A stretch of DNA of 64,000 bases from Oscillospiraceae bacterium (lineage in GTDB: Bacteria > Bacillota > Clostridia > Oscillospirales > Ruminococcaceae): positions 1-64,000 of the forward strand of contig JAAVIC010000027.1 in assembly GCA_014799385.1 (NCBI GenBank). Reading direction: 5' to 3'. The notes under the pieces are model-generated. The model did not search any database and was not told where the DNA came from. It was given only the letters and a program-made list of their open reading frames with translations. The stretch's first letter is position 1, and every line of letters starts with the position of its first letter. The translations under genes were made by a program, and so were the position numbers. Positions 16,623-24,578 of the stretch are shown here, in pieces.

Positions 16623-18296
16623 ATGGCGGAATTTTTGAAGCTCAAAAAATCGAACTGCAAGAACTGTTATAAGTGCATACGGCACTGCCCCGTCAAATCA
16701 ATCCGATTTTCGGGAAATCAAGCGAATATTATCGGCGATGAGTGCATTCTCTGCGGACAGTGCTTTGTGGTTTGCCCGCAAAACGCAAAAGAGATTGCCG
16801 ACTCAACCGAGCGCGTGAAATATCTCATCACCTCGGGCGAGAAAGTTTATGCTTCCGTTGCGCCGAGCTTTGTGGCGAATTATGGCGTTGGCATCGATTC
16901 CCTTACCGAAGCACTTAAGAAGCTTGGGTTTGCTGGTGCGGAGGAAACCGCCATCGGAGCGACAATTGTAAAGACGGAGTATGAGCGTCTGATTCGCGAG
17001 GACAAGCGCGATGTGTTGATTTCATCTTGCTGCAACTCTGTGAATCTGTTGATTCAGAAGTACTATCCCGAAGCGCTGGAATATCTTGCGGACGTGCTCT
17101 CCCCTATGCAGGCACACTGCCAAGACCTCAAAAATCGTTACAGCGGCTGCAAGACCGTATTTATCGGTCCGTGCGTTTCCAAGAAAGAGGAAGCGGCGCG
17201 GTATGGCGGATACACAGACGATGTCCTCACATTCGAGGAGCTGACCAACTGGTTCAAGGAAGCGGGTGTTACTCCCGAAAAGTCCATTGATAACAATAAT
17301 CAGAGCCGCGCGCGGTTGTTCCCGACAACCGGAGGAATTTTGCGTACAATGCGCGAACGCGACCCCGACTTTACATATCTCGCGTTTGACGGAGTGGAAA
17401 ACTGCAAAGAAGCACTTGAGGAAATCCTTGAGGGCAAGCTGCACAACTGCTTCATTGAGATGTCTGCTTGCGCCGGAAGCTGCGCCAACGGACCGGTTAT
17501 GGAGAAATACAAGAAGTCTCCGGTTGCGTCCGCGATGGCAATCAACAAATACGCGGGCAGCGAGGATTATGTTGTTAAGCAACCCGACAAGAGCGAATTG
17601 CACAAGAAAATGACATTCCTGAACGCCAAGTCATCAATGCCTACCGAAGAGGAAATTACTGCTATCCTGCGGAAAATGGGCAAGACACGTCCCGATCAAG
17701 AGCTGAACTGCGGCTCCTGCGGATATGAAACCTGCCGCGAGAAAGCTATCGCGATTTACCACGGAAAAGCAGACATTTCAATGTGTCTGCCGTTCCTGAA
17801 GGACAAAGCGGAGAGCTTTTCGGACAATATTATTTCCAGTTCGCCGAACGCTATTATTGCGATGAATGAGAATCTTGAGATTCAGCAGATCAACAAATCG
17901 GCGCTGCAGCTTATGAATATTTCCAGAGCATCGGACGTTATGGGTGAGCAGATTATCCGCTTGCTTGACCCTGCCGTGTTTATAGAGGTTATGCAAAGCA
18001 ACAAACCCATTCATAATGAGCGGAGATACTTGACAGAATATGACAAATTCGTTGAGCAAACGGTAATTTACGACTCCGAATATCGGATTGTAATCTGCCT
18101 TATGCGCGATGTGACCAATGAGGAAAAGGCGAAGGTCCGCAAGGAGAACGTTGGCAGAACCACTGCGGATATTGCCGATAAGGTGGTTGAAAACCAGATG
18201 CGAATCGTCCAGGAAATTGCCTCGCTGTTGGGCGAAACCGCCGCCGAAACAAAGGTTGCGCTTATGAAACTGAAGGAGTCGATTGCCAATGAATAA
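16623..18296 (+). CDS. PAS-containing [FeFe] hydrogenase, putative sensory (HydS-type)
   Basis: A 557-residue protein. Residues 1-55 carry two 4Fe-4S motifs (C12/15/18/22 and C41/44/47/51). The H-cluster domain follows, with L1 as SSCCNSV (C136, C137), L2 as GPCVSKKEEA (C184) and L3 as EMSACAGSCANG (C283, C287). Next is a further Cys motif, CGSCGYETC ... C (363-388), then a PAS domain (about 398-495) and a helical tail. This order (hydrogenase, FeS domain, PAS) is that of group C hydrogenases thought to sense H2 or redox state. L1 lacks the Pro and Trp of the catalytic TSCCPxW motif, in keeping with low turnover. It overlaps the phosphatase gene, which suggests signal output through it. Confidence 0.9.
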   Translation: MAEFLKLKKSNCKNCYKCIRHCPVKSIRFSGNQANIIGDECILCGQCFVVCPQNAKEIADSTERVKYLITSGEKVYASVAPSFVANYGVGIDSLTEALKKLGFAGAEETAIGATIVKTEYERLIREDKRDVLISSCCNSVNLLIQKYYPEALEYLADVLSPMQAHCQDLKNRYSGCKTVFIGPCVSKKEEAARYGGYTDDVLTFEELTNWFKEAGVTPEKSIDNNNQSRARLFPTTGGILRTMRERDPDFTYLAFDGVENCKEALEEILEGKLHNCFIEMSACAGSCANGPVMEKYKKSPVASAMAINKYAGSEDYVVKQPDKSELHKKMTFLNAKSSMPTEEEITAILRKMGKTRPDQELNCGSCGYETCREKAIAIYHGKADISMCLPFLKDKAESFSDNIISSSPNAIIAMNENLEIQQINKSALQLMNISRASDVMGEQIIRLLDPAVFIEVMQSNKPIHNERRYLTEYDKFVEQTVIYDSEYRIVICLMRDVTNEEKAKVRKENVGRTTADIADKVVENQMRIVQEIASLLGETAAETKVALMKLKESIANE

Positions 18297-19461
18297 TTTG
18301 TGCGCCGATATTGGCTGGAAAAGCCTGAACCATGTTGGAGAACAGCTCTGCGGCGATCACATTGAGATTATCGAAATGCCGGACGATTCCACGGTTTTGG
18401 TGCTGGCGGACGGCTTGGGAAGCGGTGTTAAGGCATCTATCCTCTCAACGCTCACCTCAAAAATCATCGCTACTATGACCTCTCAGGGCATTTCGTTGGA
18501 AGAATGTGTAAAGACCATCGCCGCTACCCTGCCCATCTGCAAGGTTCGCGATGTGGCTTACTCCACGTTCACGATTATCCGCTTGATTCACAACGAAGAG
18601 GCGGAAATTATCTGCTATGACAATCCCGATGTAATTATGTTCAGGAATGGACAACAATACGAAATTCCGCTCCAGAATATGAACATCGAGGGCAAGCTGA
18701 TTCATAAGGGGCACATAATGCTCCAGGAAAATGATACGTTTATTGCGATGAGTGACGGCTGTATTCACGCAGGTGTGGGAATGTCGCTGAATTTCGGCTG
18801 GGAGCGCAAGGAAATCGCCGAATTTATGGAAACGCTCTCTGATGTGGGATTTACGGCGAAAACGCTTGCAACCGTGCTTACCGACCAGTGCTTGAAGCTG
18901 TACGGCGGCAATCCCGGAGACGATACGACCGCTCTTGCTGTGAGAATCCGTGCGCGGCAGCAGATAAACCTGATGATAGGTCCGCCCTCCGACCGCAACG
19001 ACTGCGAGAAGATGGTTTCACTGTTCCTGTCAAAGGGCGGAAAGCACATCGTTTGCGGCGGAACAACGTCCACAATCGTATCGAAGTACCTCAACAAGCC
19101 GATCGTTCCGAATATTAACTATTTCGACCCCGAAATTCCCCCGACAGCGACAATCGAGGGTGTGGATCTGGTGACTGAGGGCGTTATCACGATAAACCGC
19201 GTGAACGAATACGCAAAGGACTATCTCTCGGACAACGAGAGCTATAAGCAGTGGAACTACAAACAGGACGGCGCGGCACTTATTTCGCGTATGCTGTTTG
19301 AGGAAGCCACAGATATAAACTTCTATGTCGGCAGAGCAATTAATCCCGCCCATCAGAACCCAAATCTGCCAATTAATTTTAACATTAAAATGCAGCTTGT
19401 AAGCGAGCTTTCGGAAAGCTTGAAAAGGATGGGCAAAAAAATTAAGGTAAACTATTTTTAA
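18289..19461 (+). CDS. PP2C/SpoIIE-type serine phosphatase linked to the sensory hydrogenase
   Basis: A 390-residue protein with a PPM-fold phosphatase domain in its first 225 residues: LADGLGSG, AMSDGCIHAG and NPGDDTTALAV supply the metal-binding aspartates. A further 160-residue C-terminal region (IVCGGTTSTIVSKYLNK onward) is not part of the phosphatase fold and I do not recognise it. The ATG at 18289 overlaps the end of the hydrogenase gene by eight bases, with AAGGAG upstream inside that gene. Phosphatases beside PAS-hydrogenases are known in clostridial clusters. The partner is probably a phosphoprotein or anti-sigma-antagonist-like switch; none is encoded nearby. Confidence 0.88.
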   Translation: MNNLCADIGWKSLNHVGEQLCGDHIEIIEMPDDSTVLVLADGLGSGVKASILSTLTSKIIATMTSQGISLEECVKTIAATLPICKVRDVAYSTFTIIRLIHNEEAEIICYDNPDVIMFRNGQQYEIPLQNMNIEGKLIHKGHIMLQENDTFIAMSDGCIHAGVGMSLNFGWERKEIAEFMETLSDVGFTAKTLATVLTDQCLKLYGGNPGDDTTALAVRIRARQQINLMIGPPSDRNDCEKMVSLFLSKGGKHIVCGGTTSTIVSKYLNKPIVPNINYFDPEIPPTATIEGVDLVTEGVITINRVNEYAKDYLSDNESYKQWNYKQDGAALISRMLFEEATDINFYVGRAINPAHQNPNLPINFNIKMQLVSELSESLKRMGKKIKVNYF

Positions 19462-19473
19462 GGAGAAGCTATT

Positions 19474-20949
19474 ATGGAAACACCCGTGCAGAACAAACCT
19501 GCCGCAAAAAGGCAATATAAATTCGACACCAAGGTTCAATACTTAAAATATAAGGTGTTGAGGGAGGTCGCGCGCGAGGCGTGGGCGGGAACACTGCTTG
19601 AAAACATTCTCGACATTCCAAAGATAATTGTACCCGGAAAGGTTCCGACAATGCGCTGCTGCGTTTACAAAGAGCGCGCTATTCTCGGAGAGCGCGTTAA
19701 AATCGCAATGGGCGGCGACAAGAACAATCCAAATGTTATCGAGGTAATCGAAACCGCCTGTGACGAGTGTCCGATGGGCGGATACGAGGTGACGAACGCT
19801 TGCCGCGGCTGTCTGGCGCACCGCTGCGAGGACGCTTGCCGCAAAGGCGCGATTTCGTTCGACCACAACCAAAAGGCACATATCGACAAGTCGAAATGTG
19901 TGGAGTGCGGAATGTGCGCGAAAAACTGTCCGTATTCCGCAATTATGAACTTCAAGCGTCCGTGTGTAAGCGCGTGCAAGGTGAACGCAATCTCCATGAA
20001 CGAAGATAAAGCGGCTAAAATCGACAACAGCAAGTGCATTTCTTGCGGAGCGTGCGTTTATCAGTGCCCGTTCGGCGCAATTACAGACAAGTCGTTCATC
20101 ATCAACGTAATCGATATGATTCAGAAGAGCGATGATAATAACAAATACAAGGTCTACGCGCTGGTAGCTCCGGCAATTGGGTCGCAGTACTCCTACGCAA
20201 AGTTAGGTCAGGTGATTCAGGGAATCAAGGAGCTTGGATTCTTCACGACTATCGAGGCGGCTCTCGGCGCAGATATGGTCGCGTGGATGGAAAGTAAGGA
20301 GCTTGCGGAATGCGGCGACTACCTCACATCAAGTTGCTGCCCCGCGTTTGTGGACTTTATCCACAAGAATTTCCCCGATATGGTGGAGCACATCTCGCAT
20401 AACCTCTCCCCTGCCGCAACTATCGCAAGGTACATAAAGTCCACCGATCCAAGCAGCAAGATTGTTTTCATTGGTCCGTGCACCGCGAAAAAGATGGAGT
20501 TCCAAAAAGAAAGCGTTCGTCCGTATATTGATTGTGTAATCACATTTGAGGAGCTTCAAGCGCTGTTTGACAGCAAGGATATCGACATCACCACCCTTTC
20601 CGAGGCTCATCTGGACAACGCGTCCTACTTCGGACGTATCTTCGCGCGAAGCGGAGGTCTGGCTGACGCGGTTAAACAGGCGCTTACAGAGCAGAATCTG
20701 AACGATTTCGAGCTTAAGGCTGTTTCCTGTGACGGAATCGAAGCGTGCAAGGCGGCACTGCTCAAGAAGAACAAGGGCGTTCTGGATGCAAATTTCATCG
20801 AGGGTATGGCGTGTGTCGGCGGCTGCATAGGCGGCGCGGGCTGCCTTACTCACGGAGAAAAGAACAAGGCAGAGGTCGACAAGTACGGCAAGGAGGCTCT
20901 TGAAAAGACGATCAGCGAGGCAATCAGCGTGGTAAAGCTGCCGGAATAA
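19474..20949 (+). CDS. [FeFe] hydrogenase with N-terminal ferredoxin domains (group B-like)
   Basis: A 491-residue hydrogenase. The N-terminal 205 residues hold many Cys, including CDEC, CRGCLAHRCEDAC, CVECGMCAKNC and CISCGACVYQC, enough for at least three 4Fe-4S clusters. The H-cluster motifs are canonical: TSSCCPAF (C288, C289), GPCTAKKMEF (C336) and FIEGMACVGGCIGG (C447, C451). Unlike the upstream hydrogenase it has no PAS domain, and unlike group A enzymes it starts with a long leader carrying CC and CDEC motifs, as in group B proteins. It is the likely catalytic H2-evolving partner. It starts 12 bases after the phosphatase gene with AAGGAG upstream. Confidence 0.9.
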   Translation: METPVQNKPAAKRQYKFDTKVQYLKYKVLREVAREAWAGTLLENILDIPKIIVPGKVPTMRCCVYKERAILGERVKIAMGGDKNNPNVIEVIETACDECPMGGYEVTNACRGCLAHRCEDACRKGAISFDHNQKAHIDKSKCVECGMCAKNCPYSAIMNFKRPCVSACKVNAISMNEDKAAKIDNSKCISCGACVYQCPFGAITDKSFIINVIDMIQKSDDNNKYKVYALVAPAIGSQYSYAKLGQVIQGIKELGFFTTIEAALGADMVAWMESKELAECGDYLTSSCCPAFVDFIHKNFPDMVEHISHNLSPAATIARYIKSTDPSSKIVFIGPCTAKKMEFQKESVRPYIDCVITFEELQALFDSKDIDITTLSEAHLDNASYFGRIFARSGGLADAVKQALTEQNLNDFELKAVSCDGIEACKAALLKKNKGVLDANFIEGMACVGGCIGGAGCLTHGEKNKAEVDKYGKEALEKTISEAISVVKLPE

Positions 20950-20962
20950 TAAGGAGATATGA

Positions 20963-21448
20963 ATGCTCAGTAAAATTCTGGATAAATCCTCTTGCGCGAA
21001 ATGCCGTGTCTGCTGCGGATTCGTGGAGGACGATAAATGGGAAATTCCACTGATTTTCACGGAAATGCGCAGCGCGGTGGAGCAAAAACTCGGTGTGAAG
21101 CTGATTCCGCGCGGCAATGAGTTCGTATTTGATATGGAGTTTGATGATGATAAGCTCGTGTACTGCCCCGCCGTTTCGGAAAACGGCTGCACTCTCGGCG
21201 AACTTAAACCGTTCGACTGTATGATATGGCCGTTCCGTGTAAACCGGCTTGGAGAAAGGCAAGTAATTACAGTATCCCCGGTGTGCGAGGCGGTAAGCGA
21301 TTTGCCGCTGTCAAAGATTACGGAATTTGTCCACGCGGACGGTTTCGCGGAGCGACTGTTCGAGGAATCCCGCAAACACCCCGATATGGTGAAATCGTAC
21401 ATTGACGGTTATCCGATTGTTGCGGTGGAAAATGTAAACCAAAAATAA
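20963..21448 (+). CDS. YkgJ-like cysteine-cluster protein
   Basis: A 161-residue protein of the YkgJ/CxxC cluster type (putative zinc- or iron-binding). CAKCRVCCG near the N-terminus, CPAVSENGC and later single Cys (DCMIWPFR, PVC) form the family pattern of about eight Cys. It is 13 bases behind the hydrogenase gene with AAGGAG upstream and ends the operon before a hairpin. Role unknown; with its position a function in metal-cluster delivery or protection is possible but unproven. Confidence 0.8.
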   Translation: MLSKILDKSSCAKCRVCCGFVEDDKWEIPLIFTEMRSAVEQKLGVKLIPRGNEFVFDMEFDDDKLVYCPAVSENGCTLGELKPFDCMIWPFRVNRLGERQVITVSPVCEAVSDLPLSKITEFVHADGFAERLFEESRKHPDMVKSYIDGYPIVAVENVNQK

Positions 21449-21458
21449 CATAATTGTA

Positions 21459-21489
21459 ATCTCCGGTTGGTTGAAATCCACCGGAGATT
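21459..21489 (+). terminator. Probable terminator of the adhE-hydrogenase operon
   Basis: AATCTCCGGT pairs with ACCGGAGATT (10 bp) around an 11-base loop, ten bases after the last stop codon. The following tract is only AT-rich, so termination may be partial. Confidence 0.6.
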
Positions 21490-21494
21490 ATTGT

Positions 21495-21608
21495 ATAATA
21501 GAAGCATAAGCTTTTATTATACTTTTTGTCCACGCGCATACGCTCACTACACTCGCTCCGCGCGGTTATGGACAATTATACAATAAATTCTGAGAATTTA
21601 TTGTATAA
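21495..21608. repeat. Composite hairpin repeat, copy 1
   Basis: Three consecutive hairpins: 21495-21520 (ATAATAGAAGC with GCTTTTATTAT), 21526-21575 (TTGTCCA with TGGACAA, plus CGCG pairing inside), and 21576-21608 (a perfect 15-bp stem). The first two recur at 61153-61239. No coding frame is supported here. It lies between the hydrogenase operon and the XRE-AbrB gene. Confidence 0.75.
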
Positions 21609-21639
21609 TAATGATGTATGATGAGATGAGGTGAAAGAA

Positions 21640-22026
21640 ATGGACTTTAACAACTTAAAATTATTCCGAAAGAAATTCGGATTAACACAAGAACAAATCG
21701 CGGAACGGCTTGGGGTATCGCGCCAGGCGGTCGCAAAGTGGGAACGCGGCGATTCGCTGCCCGATATTGACAACATCATTGCATTGGCAGATATGTACGA
21801 GGTTACGATCGATTCACTTGTTCGTAATATGACAACAATAGGTGACACAACCGATGAAAAAAAGCATATGTTTGGGGTGACAAAGGTCAACGATAAGGGG
21901 CAAATCACTCTGCCGAAAAAATGCCGAGATGTGTTTGACATCAAAACCGGAGACGCACTTCTGCTGCTCGGGGACGAGGAACGTGGATTGGCACTTGTGA
22001 AGATTGATGAAATTATTGATAAATGA
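21640..22026 (+). CDS. XRE-AbrB fusion transcriptional regulator
   Basis: A 128-residue protein with two DNA-binding domains. Residues 1-62 are an XRE/Cro HTH (FRKKFGLTQEQIAERLGVSRQAVAKWERGDSLPD). Residues about 78-128 are a SpoVT-AbrB swapped-hairpin domain (VTKVNDKGQITLPKKCRDVFDIKTGDALLLLGDEERGLALVK). The ATG at 21640 is preferred, with GAGGTGA five bases upstream. It ends ten bases before the ABC ATPase start, so it probably regulates that exporter. Confidence 0.88.
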   Translation: MDFNNLKLFRKKFGLTQEQIAERLGVSRQAVAKWERGDSLPDIDNIIALADMYEVTIDSLVRNMTTIGDTTDEKKHMFGVTKVNDKGQITLPKKCRDVFDIKTGDALLLLGDEERGLALVKIDEIIDK

Positions 22027-22036
22027 GGTAGCAATT

Positions 22037-22777
22037 ATGTTAGCGATCGAAACTAAAGTCTTGACAAAAAAGTACAAGTCCAAAACCGTAGTTGACGGTC
22101 TGAATCTGACGGTCGAGGAGGGTGAACTTTTCGCGCTGTTGGGTGTGAACGGAGCGGGAAAAACCACGACGATCCGTATGCTGACTTGCCTGGCGAAGCC
22201 ATCAAGCGGAGAATGCTCCGTATGCGGACATAACTGCGTTTCGGATTCCGCGGCAGTTAAGAAGTTGGTGGGAATCTCGCCGCAGGATACCGCTGTTGCG
22301 GAGAACCTTACCGTTCGTGAAAATCTGGAGCTTATGTGCGGAATTTACGGATTTTCACGCGAAAAAGCCCAATCACGAATCAACGAGATGATTGAGCTGT
22401 TCAATATGCAAGATGTAGAAAATTCACGTGCGAAAACGCTTTCCGGCGGTTGGAAACGCAAGCTGTCCATTGCGATGGCATTGATTTCCGAGCCGAAGCT
22501 GCTGTTTCTGGACGAACCTACGCTTGGTCTGGACGTAATCGCGCGGCGGGAACTTTGGAAAGTAATCCGCGAGTTGAAAAGTCGCATTACCATTATACTG
22601 ACGACCCACTATATGGAAGAGGCTGAGAACCTTGCCGACCGTATAGCTGTTATGATCAGCGGGCATATGGCAGCATTGGGAACACTCTCCGAACTGGAGC
22701 AGCAAACAGGCGAGAGTGGTCTGGAAAATGTTTTCGTGAAGATTACGGATAACTTCGGGAAAGGAGAATCAAAATGA
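22037..22777 (+). CDS. ABC transporter ATP-binding protein
   Basis: A 246-residue ATPase of an ABC-2 type exporter. Walker A is GVNGAGKTTT, the Q-loop is in ISPQDTAV, the signature is LSGGWKRKLSIAMAL (an LSGGW variant of LSGGQ), Walker B is LLFLDEPTLGLD, and the H-loop is in LTTHYMEEAE. The ATG at 22037 has GAGGT upstream. It overlaps the permease start by four bases (ATGA). Likely substrates are drugs, lipids or peptides; not resolvable. Confidence 0.92.
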   Translation: MLAIETKVLTKKYKSKTVVDGLNLTVEEGELFALLGVNGAGKTTTIRMLTCLAKPSSGECSVCGHNCVSDSAAVKKLVGISPQDTAVAENLTVRENLELMCGIYGFSREKAQSRINEMIELFNMQDVENSRAKTLSGGWKRKLSIAMALISEPKLLFLDEPTLGLDVIARRELWKVIRELKSRITIILTTHYMEEAENLADRIAVMISGHMAALGTLSELEQQTGESGLENVFVKITDNFGKGESK

Positions 22778-23583
22778 ATAAAATAAGCGCGTTTTCGCGG
22801 CGGAATTTCAAGGAGATTATCCGCGACCCGCTGAGTTACATCTTCTGCTTGGGCTTTCCGCTGATTATGCTTGTTGTTATGACGGTAATCAACAACGGAA
22901 TCGAACAGAGCGCAAAATCTGCAATAGAGAGCTTGCCGCCGGGAGCGGCGGCTTCCGAAACAATGACCATTTTCCGAATTGATAATCTCGCGGGCGGAAT
23001 CGCGGTTTTCGGACTGACATTTGTGATGCTGTTCTGTACGCTAACTCTTGCAAAAGACCGCTCGGGAGCGCTTTTGGTGCGGCTTTACGCAACACCGATG
23101 CGCTCGGGAGATTTCATTCTCGGATACACGCTGCCGACATTTCTGCTTGCGGTATTGCAAATTATCGTGACATTTGCGGCTTCGTTTGTGGTATCGCTAA
23201 TTGTAGATATTAAACTTAATGTTTTTGGTTTACTTATATCACTGTTATCGCTGCTTCCGACAGTGATTATGATGATTATGTTTGGACTGCTGTTCGGAAC
23301 GTTGTTCAGCGATAAAGCTGCGCCGGGACTGTGCTCCATCGTGATTTCACTCGCGTCCTTTTTCGGCGGAGTATGGTTTGACGCGGAAAGCCTTGGCGGT
23401 GTTATGCTCAAAATCTGCGAGGTCCTCCCCTTCTATCATGGTGTGAAAGCCGCGCGGCTTGCGTGCGCACTAGACTTTACCGACTGGACTTCGCACTTCA
23501 TGATTACCCTTGCGTATGCCGTTGTGGTAACAGCCGCGGCAATAATTACATTCAATCAAAAAATGCGGGCTGATTTGCAATAA
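22774..23583 (+). CDS. ABC-2 type transporter permease
   Basis: A 269-residue integral membrane protein with about six helices. The first helix (IFCLGFPLIMLVVMTVI) is followed by an extracytoplasmic loop, then IAVFGLTFVMLFCTLTLAKDR, and helices ending AVVVTAAAIITFNQ. This is the ABC-2/DrrB layout. It is coupled to the ATPase by an ATGA overlap. It completes a regulator-ATPase-permease set. Confidence 0.88.
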   Translation: MNKISAFSRRNFKEIIRDPLSYIFCLGFPLIMLVVMTVINNGIEQSAKSAIESLPPGAAASETMTIFRIDNLAGGIAVFGLTFVMLFCTLTLAKDRSGALLVRLYATPMRSGDFILGYTLPTFLLAVLQIIVTFAASFVVSLIVDIKLNVFGLLISLLSLLPTVIMMIMFGLLFGTLFSDKAAPGLCSIVISLASFFGGVWFDAESLGGVMLKICEVLPFYHGVKAARLACALDFTDWTSHFMITLAYAVVVTAAAIITFNQKMRADLQ

Positions 23584-23608
23584 AATCTGTACATGAGAGG
23601 TTATCAAT

Positions 23609-24538
23609 ATGGTAGAGAAAAAAGTTTATCAAAAGAACGGTGTGCGGCTCAATTATTATGAAATAAAAAATAATTTACAGCCCTTGGTTATGATTCATGC
23701 GCAAGGGGTAGACGCGACAAGTTTTCATAATGTATGGAAACAGCTATCTAAGTACTATCATGTTTACTCGGTGGATTGCTATGGACATGGTGAAAGCCTG
23801 CACGATTCAAAGCAATATAATATAGTGGACAACAGTAAGGCGATGATCTGTTTTATTGAGGATATAATCAAGGAGAGAGTTGTTCTTTTGGGACATTCTT
23901 CCGGCGGATTAATTGCTGCGTACATAGCCTCTGAATCCGAGCTTTGCGGCTGCTTGATTTTGGAGGATCCTCCATTTTTTTCCTCGCAAGGAGAAAGACG
24001 AAAGAGCAGTTACAACTATATCGACTTATCCACGGTTTGTCATAGTTTCCTTAATCAATCGGAGGAATCGGATTTCGTACTGTACTATTTCCAAAACCAA
24101 TACGCATGGAATTTTTTCCCCGAAAAATCACGGGAAAACATTAAACAAAAAATGTCAAAATCAGCAGAGAATTATCGAAAAAAACACCCGAATAAAAACT
24201 TGAAATTGATGTTTTGGCCAAAATCGGCATTGAGTGCTTATGAGGGTATGAACAATTACGACCCCCTGTTCGGAGAGAATTTTTATAACGACAGCTTTCA
24301 TAACGGGATTCCCCACGAGGATATATTGAAGAAAATCAAATGCAGGACTGTCTTTATGAAGGCGAAAACCAATACAGATGAAAACGGTATTCTTTTGGCA
24401 GCATTAAACGAAGACGACCTGAAAAAGGTTACGGAGCTTGTTGACGATTGTCAAACCGTTCGTTTCAACTGCGGGCATGGTATTCACATTGAAAAGCCAA
24501 ATGAATTTATAGAGTGCTTAAAGAAGTTGAGGGAATAA
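23609..24538 (+). CDS. Alpha/beta hydrolase
   Basis: A 309-residue protein with the alpha/beta hydrolase fold. LGHSSGG is the nucleophile elbow (Ser at about residue 98), MIHAQGVD is the HG-like oxyanion region, and NCGHGIHIEKP near the C-terminus holds the catalytic His. The acid is probably in the MKAKTNTDENG strand-turn. It begins 25 bases after the permease gene with GAGAGG upstream and ends at a strong terminator. Its codon usage is more AT-rich than the ABC genes. Substrate unknown. Confidence 0.85.
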   Translation: MVEKKVYQKNGVRLNYYEIKNNLQPLVMIHAQGVDATSFHNVWKQLSKYYHVYSVDCYGHGESLHDSKQYNIVDNSKAMICFIEDIIKERVVLLGHSSGGLIAAYIASESELCGCLILEDPPFFSSQGERRKSSYNYIDLSTVCHSFLNQSEESDFVLYYFQNQYAWNFFPEKSRENIKQKMSKSAENYRKKHPNKNLKLMFWPKSALSAYEGMNNYDPLFGENFYNDSFHNGIPHEDILKKIKCRTVFMKAKTNTDENGILLAALNEDDLKKVTELVDDCQTVRFNCGHGIHIEKPNEFIECLKKLRE

Positions 24539-24543
24539 AAAAC

Positions 24544-24577
24544 CGCGTATGGAGAAATCCATACGCGATACTTTTTT
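24544..24577 (+). terminator. Terminator after the alpha/beta hydrolase gene
   Basis: CGCGTATGGA pairs with TCCATACGCG over a GAAA loop, followed four bases later by six T. Confidence 0.9.
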
Positions 24578-24578
24578 G

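Noticed and set aside
16623-20949. The two hydrogenases as a recent gene duplication
   Set aside because: They differ in N-terminal cluster layout, L1 and L2 motifs and the PAS domain, so they belong to different hydrogenase groups.
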